The notes below the pieces were generated by a model, which was given only the letters and a program-made list of their open reading frames with translations, searched no databases and was not told the origin of the DNA. DNA of 64,000 nt, from contig JAYFQE010000017.1 in NCBI GenBank assembly GCA_034927345.1, positions 9,583 to 73,582 on the forward strand, read 5' to 3'. Both the position numbers and the translations under genes were made by a program. This DNA is from JAYFQE01 sp034927345. GTDB lineage: Bacteria > Bacillota > Clostridia > Saccharofermentanales > UBA5734. Shown piece after piece: positions 46,873-56,065 of the stretch (its first letter is position 1; every line of letters starts with the position of its first letter).

Positions 46873-47934
46873 TTAGCGCATCAGCATTTCCAGGGTCGGA
46901 TAGAGCGCTTCGGCCATCCGCATGAATCCCAAATCGTTCGGGTGGCAGCCGTCGACGGTGCAGCTGTCCCGCATCAGCGAGCCGAACAGCCGCTCGCCGT
47001 CGATGAAAAATACTTGCTTATCTCCGGCTTGCCGAGCCCGGTGGTACGTGTTCAGGATGACTTCCTGTCTGGCGACACAGTCTTCGTCGGTCGGATCGGC
47101 GTCGGGCTTCGATATGAAAATGACCGGCATATCCGGGTGCGCCTCGCGGAGGATCTGAAAAAAGGGCTCGTGGGTCTTTTGCAGATACGCGGCGTTCGGC
47201 GCGTTGTGATCGTAGTCCATAACAAACAGGTTCATGTCGAGAGAAGCGATCATGCGGGCCATCTCGGGTTCGCCTTTGGCGCTGCCGCTGAAACCCAGAT
47301 TGATGATATCCAGATCGAGCATGCGCGACAGAATCGACTGGTAGGCGTTGCCGGGCCGGGAAGCGCAGCCGCCCTGGGTAATAGACGAACCGTAGAATAC
47401 GGCCGGTTGTTCGTTTCGGTACGGCGCGGCTCCGTTCAGGACACAGCCGGGCTGCAAGCCGATGGCCAGCTGCTTAACGCCATTGTATAAAGGGAAATTA
47501 AGCGTCAGGTCCTTCAATCCCGGTTTGGCGAAAAAAAACTCTCCGACGACGACGTCGCTGGCGGCGCCGGGCATGAAAGTCTTTTGATAGACCGGATTAC
47601 GGCCGCCGCCGCAGTAAAGATCAAAGCCGGAAGAACCGGTGCGCGGCATATGCGACATATCGTCCGGACTGGTTAAAACAGCTTTAAGCGTAAAAAAGCT
47701 GGAATCGGTTTGAAAGCGCAGCCGGATGCCGGCCGTATGAACCGCCAGCTGCCGGACACCGTCGGACATCTGACCCAGAATGGCGGGGTCCATCCGGCAA
47801 AACGGGGCTTCGGCATAGGGGATACAGGCGCCGTGGATGCGGAAAGGCCCGTCGAACCGGCTATGCCATTGAATCTGTTCCTCAGAGAGCGTCGTTACCA
47901 AACGAAAGTTTTCGTCAATGTCAGAAATTTTCAT
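46873..47934 (-). CDS. SGNH/GDSL hydrolase with GxDLY domain
   Basis: The protein has 353 residues from the ATG at 47934 (MKISDIDENFRLV), preceded by AAGGAG. The N-terminal half is a beta-sandwich with SSGFDLYCGGG, the GxDLY motif of domains that precede this lipase/esterase type. The C-terminal half has the SGNH blocks: Ser in FYGSSITQGGCAS, Gly in INLGFSGSAKGEPEM, Asn in DHNAPN and the Asp/His pair in VDGCHPNDLGF. It is probably a carbohydrate acetylesterase. It has no signal peptide. Confidence 0.87.
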   Translation of the reverse strand: MKISDIDENFRLVTTLSEEQIQWHSRFDGPFRIHGACIPYAEAPFCRMDPAILGQMSDGVRQLAVHTAGIRLRFQTDSSFFTLKAVLTSPDDMSHMPRTGSSGFDLYCGGGRNPVYQKTFMPGAASDVVVGEFFFAKPGLKDLTLNFPLYNGVKQLAIGLQPGCVLNGAAPYRNEQPAVFYGSSITQGGCASRPGNAYQSILSRMLDLDIINLGFSGSAKGEPEMARMIASLDMNLFVMDYDHNAPNAAYLQKTHEPFFQILREAHPDMPVIFISKPDADPTDEDCVARQEVILNTYHRARQAGDKQVFFIDGERLFGSLMRDSCTVDGCHPNDLGFMRMAEALYPTLEMLMR

Positions 47935-48063
47935 AAGCCTGCTCCTTGTTCCGGATTTTTTCTCAATGATCATTTTATACTGTAAATCTGTATAATTACC
48001 TGAATTATATCATATTTTTTTCGGATAAGTCCTCCTGCCGCAACAGGTTCTCCGATCGGGAGC

Positions 48064-49728
48064 CTATCGACGGATGCCGAATTGCCTGGCGATATCGGCG
48101 GCAAAACTGGACTTGGCCGGAGGGCCCGGCAGTATCCGGTAGGTTCGCAGCCGGACGGGGCCGTCTTGCGTCCGGTCGGATTCCGGCCGGGCGTCTTCGT
48201 ACTGCGCGGCCATGCTGATCAGCCTGGCCGCGCCGGCCTGGCGGGCCTGCACAGTCTGGTTGATGAAGTCCACCTTCCCGGCGAATTCATATAGATGAGT
48301 GACAAAAGCACAGCGGGTGCCGATCAAGGCGATCGCTGAAAGGACATTTTCAGCGATCTGGCTGCCTTCGCGCGCATTAGTCGATGCGAATGATTCGTTC
48401 ATCAAAATCAAGCTGTCCGGCGTCGCCTGTTTAAGGATGGCCAGCATTCGGTCGAGTTCCTCTCCCAGCCGTCCTTCGTGGCTTTCCGGCATTTCATCAA
48501 CCGGAAAATGAGTGAAGATCTGATCAGCCGGACTGATATCCGCCTGGGCGGCTGGAATCGGCAATCCCGCTTGCGCCAAAACCTGAAGAATTCCGATCGC
48601 CCGGAGATAGGTCGTTTTTCCGCCTTGGTTCGGTCCGCTGATGATCTGGATCCTTCCTGTTTCGTTAAAAGCGACGTCATTGGATACGATCAGCTCCATC
48701 GGCCGGTTTTGGCCGGTTTTATACAGATAAAGCGCAAAACTCAGGTCATACAGTCCATTAGCTTGCAAACATCTTTTCGCGGATGGAACGATAACGGCAT
48801 GAGCCGATACCAGATCGCACTGCTGCATGACAGCGGCGAGTTTGCCGGCTCCTTCATAATAAACCAGTTCATCGGCTAATTTTCGCAGATAAGCCGAATT
48901 CCTGGCGGACAGGACTTCCAGGATTGCCGCAATGCTGAGCAAAGCCTTATCTTTTACTTCCTGCACATTTTGCTCCAGAAGGTAATCGATCTGTTTGACG
49001 GGATAGGCATCGTCTTTCCCTTTGCCGCCCTGCAGAAGATTTTTAACTTCCTGAGCCAGAGAATGCCCTGAATAGGCCTCTTTGCCCAGGCAATCCGCGC
49101 CGAAACCATTGCTGTCAATATCGAGGATCCGGGCATCGGTCAGTTTAAAGGAAGTATCCATCCGGACCTGGAGTTTAATCCGCAGATAGCCTTTGAGACA
49201 TTGCTTCAGATTGAAAAGCATCTGTGTCAGTTCACGAAAATCTGCCTGGGCCAGATCATTGTGGATCGACGCCGCCAGATTCTTCAGCCCTTTGGACCGG
49301 CAGGCTTTCTGATGAGCGCTTAAAGCCGACGCGAGTTTCTTATAGATCTCGCCATATTCCATAAAAATGCTGATTTCCTTGGCCAGCTTATATTCCGCGG
49401 TAACCCGATTCCTCATTCGGGCAGCCGACTGGCGGTCCCTTTCGATGGTCTCCAGCCGGGCCAGCACCTGCCGCAGGGTTTCCAGCAAGACGGGTTCCCG
49501 GCAAAAATCTTGCAGAATGTCGTATCGATAATCTATGGTTTCCGGATCATTGTTCAGTTCCGAAAGGACCGCCGTCATGATTCTGCGGCAAGCCGGGTTC
49601 GGGCTGCCGGCGCACATGATATCCAATAGACTGTCCAGCTTCAAGTCTTTAATCCAGGACGGCGGTTGATCGTTCATCAACAGTTTTCTTTTATTGTCGC
49701 AAAAAAGCAGGCTGATTTGCTCAAACAT
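48064..49728 (-). CDS. MutS-like ATPase (second of two paralogues)
   Basis: The protein has 554 residues from the ATG at 49728, preceded by GGAGGG at 7 nt; an ATG five codons upstream overlaps that site. It has only the lever/clamp and ATPase parts of MutS: Walker A GPNQGGKTTYLRA, QADISPADQIFTHFP, the signature GRLGEELDRMLAIL and Walker B SLILMNESFAS. The mismatch-binding domain I is absent, so it is not classical MutS. It lies 17 bp after its paralogue. The two may form a heterodimer; the function is unknown. Confidence 0.85.
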   Translation of the reverse strand: MFEQISLLFCDNKRKLLMNDQPPSWIKDLKLDSLLDIMCAGSPNPACRRIMTAVLSELNNDPETIDYRYDILQDFCREPVLLETLRQVLARLETIERDRQSAARMRNRVTAEYKLAKEISIFMEYGEIYKKLASALSAHQKACRSKGLKNLAASIHNDLAQADFRELTQMLFNLKQCLKGYLRIKLQVRMDTSFKLTDARILDIDSNGFGADCLGKEAYSGHSLAQEVKNLLQGGKGKDDAYPVKQIDYLLEQNVQEVKDKALLSIAAILEVLSARNSAYLRKLADELVYYEGAGKLAAVMQQCDLVSAHAVIVPSAKRCLQANGLYDLSFALYLYKTGQNRPMELIVSNDVAFNETGRIQIISGPNQGGKTTYLRAIGILQVLAQAGLPIPAAQADISPADQIFTHFPVDEMPESHEGRLGEELDRMLAILKQATPDSLILMNESFASTNAREGSQIAENVLSAIALIGTRCAFVTHLYEFAGKVDFINQTVQARQAGAARLISMAAQYEDARPESDRTQDGPVRLRTYRILPGPPAKSSFAADIARQFGIRR

Positions 49729-49745
49729 CCGTTTGCCCTCCATAG

Positions 49746-51440
49746 TCAGGATAGATAACCTTTTGTTTTCAACAGCTGATCCAATTGCTCCGCAGATAAA
49801 CCGTGTTTCAGGACAATATCCTGGGAATAGCCTTGCCCGGAAGGTGTTGAGCGGCTGATCCGATACGTCCTCTGGCCTGATAATCCCCGGCCGTCGGGAT
49901 CATCGATGCCGGCAACCAGGTTAGCGATCTGGCCGCCCGCGGGATAGGCCTGATTGAGGGCGTCGACTTCGCAGGCCAGTTCGCTAAAATGTGTGACATA
50001 GAATCCAAGGCAATTTATTTTCATCAGGATTTGGAGCAAATCCCTGGCCAATTCATAACCGTCGATTCTTCTGGTGCTGGAAAAGGTCTCATTAAGCAGA
50101 ACCAGACTCCGGTTGGTAGCTTGCTGCACAATGACCGATATCCGGGCCGCTTCTTCACCCAGCCGTCCCTTCTTGACGCCCAATATTTCCTCCTGGGGGA
50201 AATGCGTATAAATAGTATCGGCCAGACTGATGCTTGCCGCCGCTGCCGGAACAAAGCAGCCAACCTGGGATAAGACCTGAGCTAAACCAAGCGAACGGAT
50301 AAAGGTTGTTTTGCCGCCCTTGTTCGGGCCGGTAATTACAAACAGACGCTCACGCTCCCGGACATCCAGATGATTGAGGACGATATCGGCAGCCAGCTGC
50401 TGACAGCCGGCTTCATTCATTTGCAGCGCCATGCTGATATCATACAGACCGCAAAACGACGTCTTTTGCCGGTCACAGGCATTCAATTCCGGTTTACAGA
50501 ATGGAAGGCCGGCCTGCCTCATCGTTCGGACCATCTCCGCCATTTTCAAATAAAATTCAATTTCCTCTTTCAGCGTACAGATTTGTTCCAGCGCATAAGC
50601 GGCATATTGATGATAAAAGGCATCAATTTTTGTGAAGAGTCGCGGCCGTTTTTCCTGCAGCCTTTCAAGAACCAGACGTTCCAGCCGGGAAAACCGGACG
50701 TCATAATAAATTTTAAAGGCAGAGCGGTCTTTATCATCGGAAAATGCCGCCGCGTACCGAAGCAGCCTGGATATGAAGGATTCGTGATCAACAGCGGCCG
50801 CTTCTGTTTTTTGTGAACCGGTATGGATCACAACATCTTTCAGGCCGTCATAATAGCCAAATTCAAGGACGATACCGTCAAGCGCATCATAATCCACGGC
50901 AATCTGCTGAACCGCTTGCTTCATAGCCCCAAAAACATCCGCGCCGGAAAGTTGCGCAGCATAAAGCTGTAAAGCCGCCAATCCATTGGATTGTATCCGG
51001 CCTTTCTGCATACCCGGGCAGTCCCTGATTGCTTCAATCAGCGAAATAAAAGCGGCAGCTTTTTCATACAAGCTTGTATAAATATGGATTTCTTCCGGAT
51101 GCGTATATTTGTCTTCGGCGTTTCGCTCAATCATTGTCATAGCCTGAGTGAAGCTTTGAAAAGCATCCCGTAATTCCTGGCTGGCGATAAAATCCTGCAG
51201 GATATCGAGCCGGTAATTAATCGTTTTCGCATCGGTACTGAGGTTATGTAACAGTGTTTCCGCCTTTTCCCGGCCTTTTGGTGAAAAATTCAACCGATCC
51301 AGCATTTTATCGAGGCAGAGGTCTTTGAAATAATCATGATAAGCCAAAGCCTGTTCATTAACCGCCAAACTGCTTTTTTCGTCAGGCCACAGTAAACTGT
51401 AAAAATCCGGCCCATCGGGCAGAGGATAAGGATTTTTCAT
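49746..51440 (-). CDS. MutS-like ATPase (first of two paralogues)
   Basis: The protein has 564 residues. As in the following gene, it consists of lever/clamp helices (NAEDKYTHPEEIHIYTSL and other helical stretches) and a C-terminal MutS ATPase: Walker A GPNKGGKTTFIRS, GRLGEEAARISVIVQQ and Walker B SLVLLNETFSS. Both proteins start with the same kind of N-terminal helical region (DAKTINYRLDILQDF here, DPETIDYRYDILQDF in the partner). The start follows a GGAGG site at the end of the PadR gene. The three genes form one operon. Homology to MutS family is certain; a mismatch repair role is not supported. Confidence 0.85.
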   Translation of the reverse strand: MKNPYPLPDGPDFYSLLWPDEKSSLAVNEQALAYHDYFKDLCLDKMLDRLNFSPKGREKAETLLHNLSTDAKTINYRLDILQDFIASQELRDAFQSFTQAMTMIERNAEDKYTHPEEIHIYTSLYEKAAAFISLIEAIRDCPGMQKGRIQSNGLAALQLYAAQLSGADVFGAMKQAVQQIAVDYDALDGIVLEFGYYDGLKDVVIHTGSQKTEAAAVDHESFISRLLRYAAAFSDDKDRSAFKIYYDVRFSRLERLVLERLQEKRPRLFTKIDAFYHQYAAYALEQICTLKEEIEFYLKMAEMVRTMRQAGLPFCKPELNACDRQKTSFCGLYDISMALQMNEAGCQQLAADIVLNHLDVRERERLFVITGPNKGGKTTFIRSLGLAQVLSQVGCFVPAAAASISLADTIYTHFPQEEILGVKKGRLGEEAARISVIVQQATNRSLVLLNETFSSTRRIDGYELARDLLQILMKINCLGFYVTHFSELACEVDALNQAYPAGGQIANLVAGIDDPDGRGLSGQRTYRISRSTPSGQGYSQDIVLKHGLSAEQLDQLLKTKGYLS

Positions 51441-51444
51441 TCAT

Positions 51445-52044
51445 TTAGTCCTCCGGTTTCACGTGAAACGTTGATTCCTGATCGCCCTGATAAGCTTTAA
51501 TCCGGTCTATGGTTTCCTGACACCATTTGATTCTGAATTCAGCGTCATATATGCCATATTGCAGCGTTGAGAGCCAATAAGGATATCCCTGGTCCCGGCG
51601 GTTCTTTTCGTCGGCGATGAACTGTTCTTCAATCTGGCGAAATTCAGCCAGACTCTTCTGATGCTCGGCCATGACGCGCTCGAGTTCCTTAAGCGTGGTT
51701 TCGGCCGGTATCATTTTGGCAAAAGTCAGCTTAAGCGGCAATTCCAGTCTTTGCGGCGTATGTTCAACCGGACGCCGGAGCCAGGCTATCAGTTCATCAT
51801 GTCCCTTCGCGGTAACCGAATAGACATGACGCTGCGGCCGGCCCGGATTCTCTTCCACCGTTTTTGTGATAACGCCATCCTGCTCCATTTGCCGAAGAAC
51901 CGGATAGATGTGTCCGAAATTTTCGTTCCAAAAAAAAGAAATCCCGCGGTCGCAAGCCTTTTTGATATCATAGCCTGATCCCGGTTTTTGACTGATGCTC
52001 AATACACCGAGAATGGCATACCTGGTTTTATTGATACTGGACAT
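51445..52044 (-). CDS. PadR-family transcriptional regulator
   Basis: The protein has 199 residues from the ATG at 52044 (MSSINKTRYAILGVLS), preceded by AGAGGGGG. The N-terminal winged helix shows KPGSGYDIKKACDRGISFFW and HIYPVLRQMEQDGVITK, typical of PadR, with RHVYSVTAKGHDELIAWL. The C-terminal VirR-like helical domain (about residues 85-190) mediates dimerisation. Its promoter has a palindrome in the spacer, indicating autoregulation. The last codons contain the 14-bp core of parS. Confidence 0.92.
   Translation of the reverse strand: MSSINKTRYAILGVLSISQKPGSGYDIKKACDRGISFFWNENFGHIYPVLRQMEQDGVITKTVEENPGRPQRHVYSVTAKGHDELIAWLRRPVEHTPQRLELPLKLTFAKMIPAETTLKELERVMAEHQKSLAEFRQIEEQFIADEKNRRDQGYPYWLSTLQYGIYDAEFRIKWCQETIDRIKAYQGDQESTFHVKPED
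51455..51470. promoter_or_regulatory. parS-like site at the end of the PadR gene
   Basis: GGTTTCACGTGAAACG contains a perfect 14-bp parS core, GTTTCACGTGAAAC (51456-51469), with mismatches only in the outermost bases. It lies about 42 kb from oriC, inside PadR codons and just before the ribosome binding site of the first MutS-like gene. Confidence 0.85.
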
Positions 52045-52093
52045 TGTTTTACCCCCTCTGCTTGTCAATCATTCAAAAGTGAAGTTCAGCGTT

Positions 52094-52121
52094 ATTATAT
52101 CACTGTGATATATAGTGTCAA
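52094..52121 (-). promoter_or_regulatory. Consensus sigma-A promoter of the PadR operon with a palindromic operator
   Basis: On the minus strand TTGACA (52116-52121) and TATAAT (52094-52099) are separated by 16 bp, a full consensus match. A perfect 17-bp palindrome, TATATCACTGTGATATA (52096-52112), fills the spacer and overlaps the -10. This is the expected position for PadR autorepression. Confidence 0.8.
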
Positions 52122-52212
52122 CAGTGATAAGGAAACAACACGAAACAGATAAACCGGTGTATAATTCATTCATGATTAAAATGGTTAAAGCGAACGCATG
52201 GAGGTACTGGTT

Positions 52213-53235
52213 ATGAAAGCCTTATATGCCCGGGGGAATTTTGACATTATAGTCCGCGAAACGGCGATGCCCGTGCCGGTCGGCGATCAAGTGCTGATTA
52301 AAGTTAAAGCCTGCGGCCTCTGCGGTACAGACCTCCATTTTGCCAAGGACCGGCAGGCGGACTATACGCCGTTAGGTCATGAAATAGCCGGCGAGATCGT
52401 CGATCTGGGCAAATCGGCCGCGCATTACCGGATCGGCGATAAGGTCATCGTCGAAGACATCGCTTTCTGCGGCGTTTGTCCTGATTGCAAAAACGGCCAT
52501 CCATCCGTCTGCCGAAAAGGGCCGACCCTGAATGGGCAGCCGGGCATGTCGGAATACCTGGCCGTCAGTGCGCGGCTTTTGAATCCGTTTACGGATATGG
52601 ATTTTTGTACGGCTTCGCTCGTGGAACCGCTGGCAGTGTCGATCCATTGTACCCAGAATGCCAGGATCCCGCTTGGCGGTTCGGTCGTGGTCTATGGACC
52701 CGGTCCCATCGGCCTGATGTGCGTGAGTCTGGCCAAACGATTGGGCGCTGCCCGGGTTGCTCTGGTCGGGACGACGGAAAAAACGGCGAAAGGAGCCGTC
52801 CGCTTATCTGCCGGCCGGAAAATGGGCGCCGACCTGACGGTGGCGGCAACAGAAACTGACCCGGTATCCGCCATCCTCGACTTTTTCCCGGGCGGCGCCG
52901 ACAGCGTCATTGTAACATCGCCGCCAGCGACTTTACCGTCCGCCCTCAAGATGGTTCGATATGGCGGCGCCGTCAGCCTCGCCGGCATCGACCTGGGCGG
53001 CAAAGACAAGGTCGAGCTGAGCGTTAATGAATTGATCTTCAATAAAATGACGCTGACAACCACGTTCGCCGAGCCGGCTCTGATGTTTCCGACAGCGATC
53101 AAACTCCTAAGCCAGGGTTTGATCGACGCGCAAAGCATCATCACGCACACCTTTACCTTTGCCGAAGCGAAGGATCTGATCAAGCGAAGCTTTTCCGGCG
53201 AAGAAGCCATGATAAAAGCCGTTCTGATCCCTTAA
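52213..53235 (+). CDS. Zinc-dependent medium-chain dehydrogenase (sorbitol/threonine dehydrogenase-like)
   Basis: The protein has 340 residues from the ATG at 52213 (MKALYARGNFD), preceded by GGAGG. The catalytic zinc site shows as Cys in KACGLCGTDLHF and the GHE of LGHEIAGEIV. The structural zinc site is CGVCPDCKNGHPSVC. The cofactor fold contains YGPGPIGLMCVSLAKRLGA. Family members oxidise polyols or amino alcohols such as sorbitol and threonine; the substrate is unknown. It is divergent from the PadR operon and convergent with nagA. Confidence 0.9.
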   Translation: MKALYARGNFDIIVRETAMPVPVGDQVLIKVKACGLCGTDLHFAKDRQADYTPLGHEIAGEIVDLGKSAAHYRIGDKVIVEDIAFCGVCPDCKNGHPSVCRKGPTLNGQPGMSEYLAVSARLLNPFTDMDFCTASLVEPLAVSIHCTQNARIPLGGSVVVYGPGPIGLMCVSLAKRLGAARVALVGTTEKTAKGAVRLSAGRKMGADLTVAATETDPVSAILDFFPGGADSVIVTSPPATLPSALKMVRYGGAVSLAGIDLGGKDKVELSVNELIFNKMTLTTTFAEPALMFPTAIKLLSQGLIDAQSIITHTFTFAEAKDLIKRSFSGEEAMIKAVLIP

Positions 53236-53265
53236 AAACCGGCCGGCCGTCACCCGGCTGTTTTT
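53234..53265. terminator. Bidirectional terminator between the zinc dehydrogenase gene and nagA
   Basis: AAAACCGGCCGG and CCCGGCTGTTTTT form a bulged G+C-rich stem. T-runs follow on both strands between the convergent stops. Confidence 0.6.
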
Positions 53266-53285
53266 GCGGCAATTCAGGCCGCCGT

Positions 53286-54413
53286 TTATTTCCTGGCGAT
53301 TTGCCGGCCGCCGATATAGACCGCCTCGATCGACCAGTCAGGATTGCAGACGATGAAATCGGCGCATTTGCCGGCTTCGATGTTGCCGATCTTCTGATCG
53401 GCGCGAATGACGCGCGCCGGATTGAAGGTTGCGGCGCGGATGGCGTCTTCCGGACGGATGTTGAAAGAGATGGCCGTGCGCATGCAGTCGAACAGGTTGG
53501 TTGCCGAGCCGGCCAGTGTGCCGTCGACTAAGGTCGCGGTACGCCCGGATACGAGAACTTTCTGGCCGCCCAGTTCGTATTCGCCGTTCGGCATGCCGCA
53601 GGCGGACATGGAATCGCTGACCAGAACCATGCGGCCGGCTCCAAACAGCGCGAAAGCGGCGCGGATGGCGCTGGGGTGGATATGGATGCCGTCGGTGATC
53701 AATTCAGCGGTCACGCCGGCATTTTCAGCGGCCGCGCCGATAACGCCCGGAGCCCGGTGGGCCAGCGGCGGCATAGCGTTGAACAAATGGGTCACATGGC
53801 TGGCTCCGGCGTCAAAAGCCGCTTTTGCCGTATCATAATCGGCAGTGGTGTGGGCGACGGAAACGGTGCATTCGGGCGACACTTTCCGGATAAAATCCAG
53901 GGCGCCGGCCAATTCCGGCGCTACGCAAGCCAGGCGAACCATGTTGTTGGCGTTTTTATTCAAACGGGAAAATAAATCATAATCCGGCAGCCGGAGAAAG
54001 TCGGCCTTCTGGGCGCCTTTTTTAGCCGGATTAAAGAAAGGTCCTTCCATCGTTATACCGCGGATGTGCGAAGCATTTTCCGGCTTTTCCTGCGCCAGTT
54101 TCACCGCTGTGGCGAATGCCGCGGCCAGCTGTTCTTCCGGCAGGGTCATTGAGGCCGGTGAAAAAGATGTGATGCCGTTCTGCGCCAGATAACGGGCAAT
54201 TTTAACGAGACCTTCGTATTGGCCATCGGAAAAATCCGCTCCCGAATTGCCGTGGAAATGGATATCCACTAAACCGGGTATGACATATTTCCCCTCCAGA
54301 TCCAGAGCATCGCCGCCCGCGCTATCCGTGGCGAAAACGTCCTTTTCGACGGCAAATCCACCCAGATGAAAAGCGAAATCGCTGCGATAAACCAAAGCAT
54401 TCTTGAAGTTCAT
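53286..54413 (-). CDS. nagA: N-acetylglucosamine-6-phosphate deacetylase
   Basis: The protein has 375 residues, the normal NagA length. It is an amidohydrolase-fold enzyme with a metal His pair in VDIHFHGNSGADF, Glu in ITMEGPFFNPAKKGA, His in SVAHTTADYD and HVTHLFNAMPPLAHR, and the catalytic Asp in VLVSDSMSACGMP. It removes acetate from GlcNAc-6-phosphate, giving glucosamine-6-phosphate, the substrate of the NagB-type enzyme at 14.2 kb. AGGAGAT precedes the ATG. An IS110-family element lies immediately upstream and may have separated it from its former promoter. Confidence 0.95.
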   Translation of the reverse strand: MNFKNALVYRSDFAFHLGGFAVEKDVFATDSAGGDALDLEGKYVIPGLVDIHFHGNSGADFSDGQYEGLVKIARYLAQNGITSFSPASMTLPEEQLAAAFATAVKLAQEKPENASHIRGITMEGPFFNPAKKGAQKADFLRLPDYDLFSRLNKNANNMVRLACVAPELAGALDFIRKVSPECTVSVAHTTADYDTAKAAFDAGASHVTHLFNAMPPLAHRAPGVIGAAAENAGVTAELITDGIHIHPSAIRAAFALFGAGRMVLVSDSMSACGMPNGEYELGGQKVLVSGRTATLVDGTLAGSATNLFDCMRTAISFNIRPEDAIRAATFNPARVIRADQKIGNIEAGKCADFIVCNPDWSIEAVYIGGRQIARK

Positions 54414-54490
54414 GATCTTTATCTCCTAGTATTATTAATTTGCGCAATCAAGCGCAGGTTATCTTGTTGCTTGATATAATGCACGCAGAC

Positions 54491-54660
54491 GCTGTGGACT
54501 GGTTTCATCTCCTACCGCTCGACGGTTTGATTAAGGCTCCAGCCACAGCTTTTTGCAAGATTGGTGATGAGTCAGATACCGTACGACGGTTTATATGGAA
54601 CTAGGATCCGGTAGCAAAAAGTTTGTGGAACATTCAGCGTACTTTCTAATAAGGATGGTT
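54491..54660 (+). ncRNA. Candidate IS110 bridge RNA upstream of the recombinase gene
   Basis: The 252 bp between nagA and the recombinase start carry no gene. GCTGTGGACTGG (54491-54502) pairs with CCAGCCACAGC (54539-54549) with one bulged base, making an 11-bp stem. Its loop holds TACCGCTCGACGGTTT (54513-54528). A second copy, TACCGTACGACGGTTT, lies at 54577-54592; 14 of 16 bases match. Two related loops in the upstream non-coding end of an IS110-group element are what is expected of the target- and donor-binding loops of a bridge RNA. The RNA ends are not known. Confidence 0.6.
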
Positions 54661-54665
54661 CAGTT

Positions 54666-55841
54666 ATGATCTATGTTGGCATTGATGCCGCCAAGGACAA
54701 GCACGATTGCTGCATCCTGAGTGGTAACGGGCAAACAGTTCAGGAGTCATTTACCTTCCGAAACAACCGCGAAGGGTTTGAGCAGTTGAGCGCTGCAATC
54801 CAGAAAAGTTTAGAAGTCGAGGGATCCGGCCAAATAAAAGCAGGACTTGAATCCACCGGACACTACAGCGGCAACCTTGAGGCTTTTCTCCGTGACAGCG
54901 GAGTCGAGCTGGTGGTTTTCAACCCGTTACAGGTCAACCTGTACCGTAAGTCCCAAACTCTTCGGAAAACCAAAACAGACAAGGTCGATGCCAAATGCAT
55001 CGCGCAACTGCTCATGACAACAGAATCAAATCCTGTGTCTGTATCTTACCAGATTCAGGAGCTAAAGGCACTAACCCGTCACCGATCCCGGTTGGTTTCC
55101 CAGCGGAGCAAGCTCAAGGTCAGCATATCCAGGCTAGTGGTCATTCTTTTCCCGGAGCTACCAACGGTCTGCATTTCAGTCACTCAAGCCGCCATTAAGG
55201 CCTTGCTGCTTGAACTTCCCGGCGCCAATCAAGTCGCCGCTTGTCGGATTGACCGCTTGACCAACCTGTTGGCCAAAACCTCCAAAGGCCGTTATGGCCG
55301 TGAAAAGGCTTTAGAGATTAAGTCTTTGGCTCAGCAGTCCATTGGCGCCAACAGCCCAGCGGCAGCGCTGGAATTGCAGTTGACTCTGCAGCAGCTTGAC
55401 TTCCTGCTCCAGCAGATTAACAAACTGGACAAAGCTATTCGAGCTGCTGTTGTCCAGACTCAGTCGCCAATTCTGACTATCCCGGGCATTGGCCCGACTC
55501 TGGCTGCCATTATCCTGGCTGAGATCGGCGACATTCATCGCTTCAGTTCTCCGGACAAGCTCCAGGCTTTTGCCGGCTTGGACCCGTCGACTTACCAGTC
55601 GGGTAAGTTCAAAGCCGACAGGACCCCCATGGTCAAGCACGGCTCAACCTATCTGCGCTGGGCTTTAATGCAGGCGGCACGCTTGGCTGCTGTCTATTGT
55701 GAAACATTTGGTCGCTACCTGGCAGCTAAGCAGGCTCAAGGCAAGCATTATTTCGTTGCCCTTGGCCATACCGCTAAAAAACTCATACGCGTCATATTCC
55801 GCATCCTGTCTGCCAACGAGGTCTTTGTCCCTCAGACGTGA
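54666..55841 (+). mobile_element. IS110-family serine/DEDD recombinase (transposase)
   Basis: The protein has 391 residues. The N-terminal RuvC-like DEDD domain shows MIYVGIDAAKDKHD, Glu in AGLESTGHYSG and Asp residues in KTKTDKVDAKCIAQ. The C-terminal Tnp domain contains a helix-hairpin-helix stretch (LTIPGIGPTLAAIILAEIGD), then AFAGLDPSTYQSGKF and HGSTYLRWALMQAA, which carries the likely serine nucleophile. The reading frame is complete, so the element may be active. The long non-coding stretch on the 5' side places it in the IS110 rather than the IS1111 group. GGATGGTTCAGTT precedes the ATG. Confidence 0.93.
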
Positions 55842-56065
55842 CTGAGTTCATTTTTCGTTGTTCCGGCTTGTGTCAATTGACCCAGGCCTTTTCAGCATGC
55901 ATTATTGTCAAGGTTCACTGCATCTAGCGCCTACGCTACTTTTTCCTCATTTGTCTCTTGACTTCATATAGTCAGTCTCAGGTTCATCATTCCTGCTGGG
56001 TTTGCCACCAGTATAACACATCCGCCGGCGCTTCCCGGCTTTGCCGCTTCCGGCTCCGGGGCAGT
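55842..56065. other. IS110 right non-coding end and flank
   Basis: This 224-bp gap lies between the recombinase stop and the acyltransferase stop and contains no gene. It should include the right end of the IS110 element. IS110 elements lack long terminal inverted repeats, so I cannot place the boundary. Confidence 0.5.

Noticed and set aside
48064..51440. Calling the two MutS-like genes mutS or mutS2
   Set aside because: They lack the mismatch-binding domain and the Smr domain of MutS2, and are too short for either.
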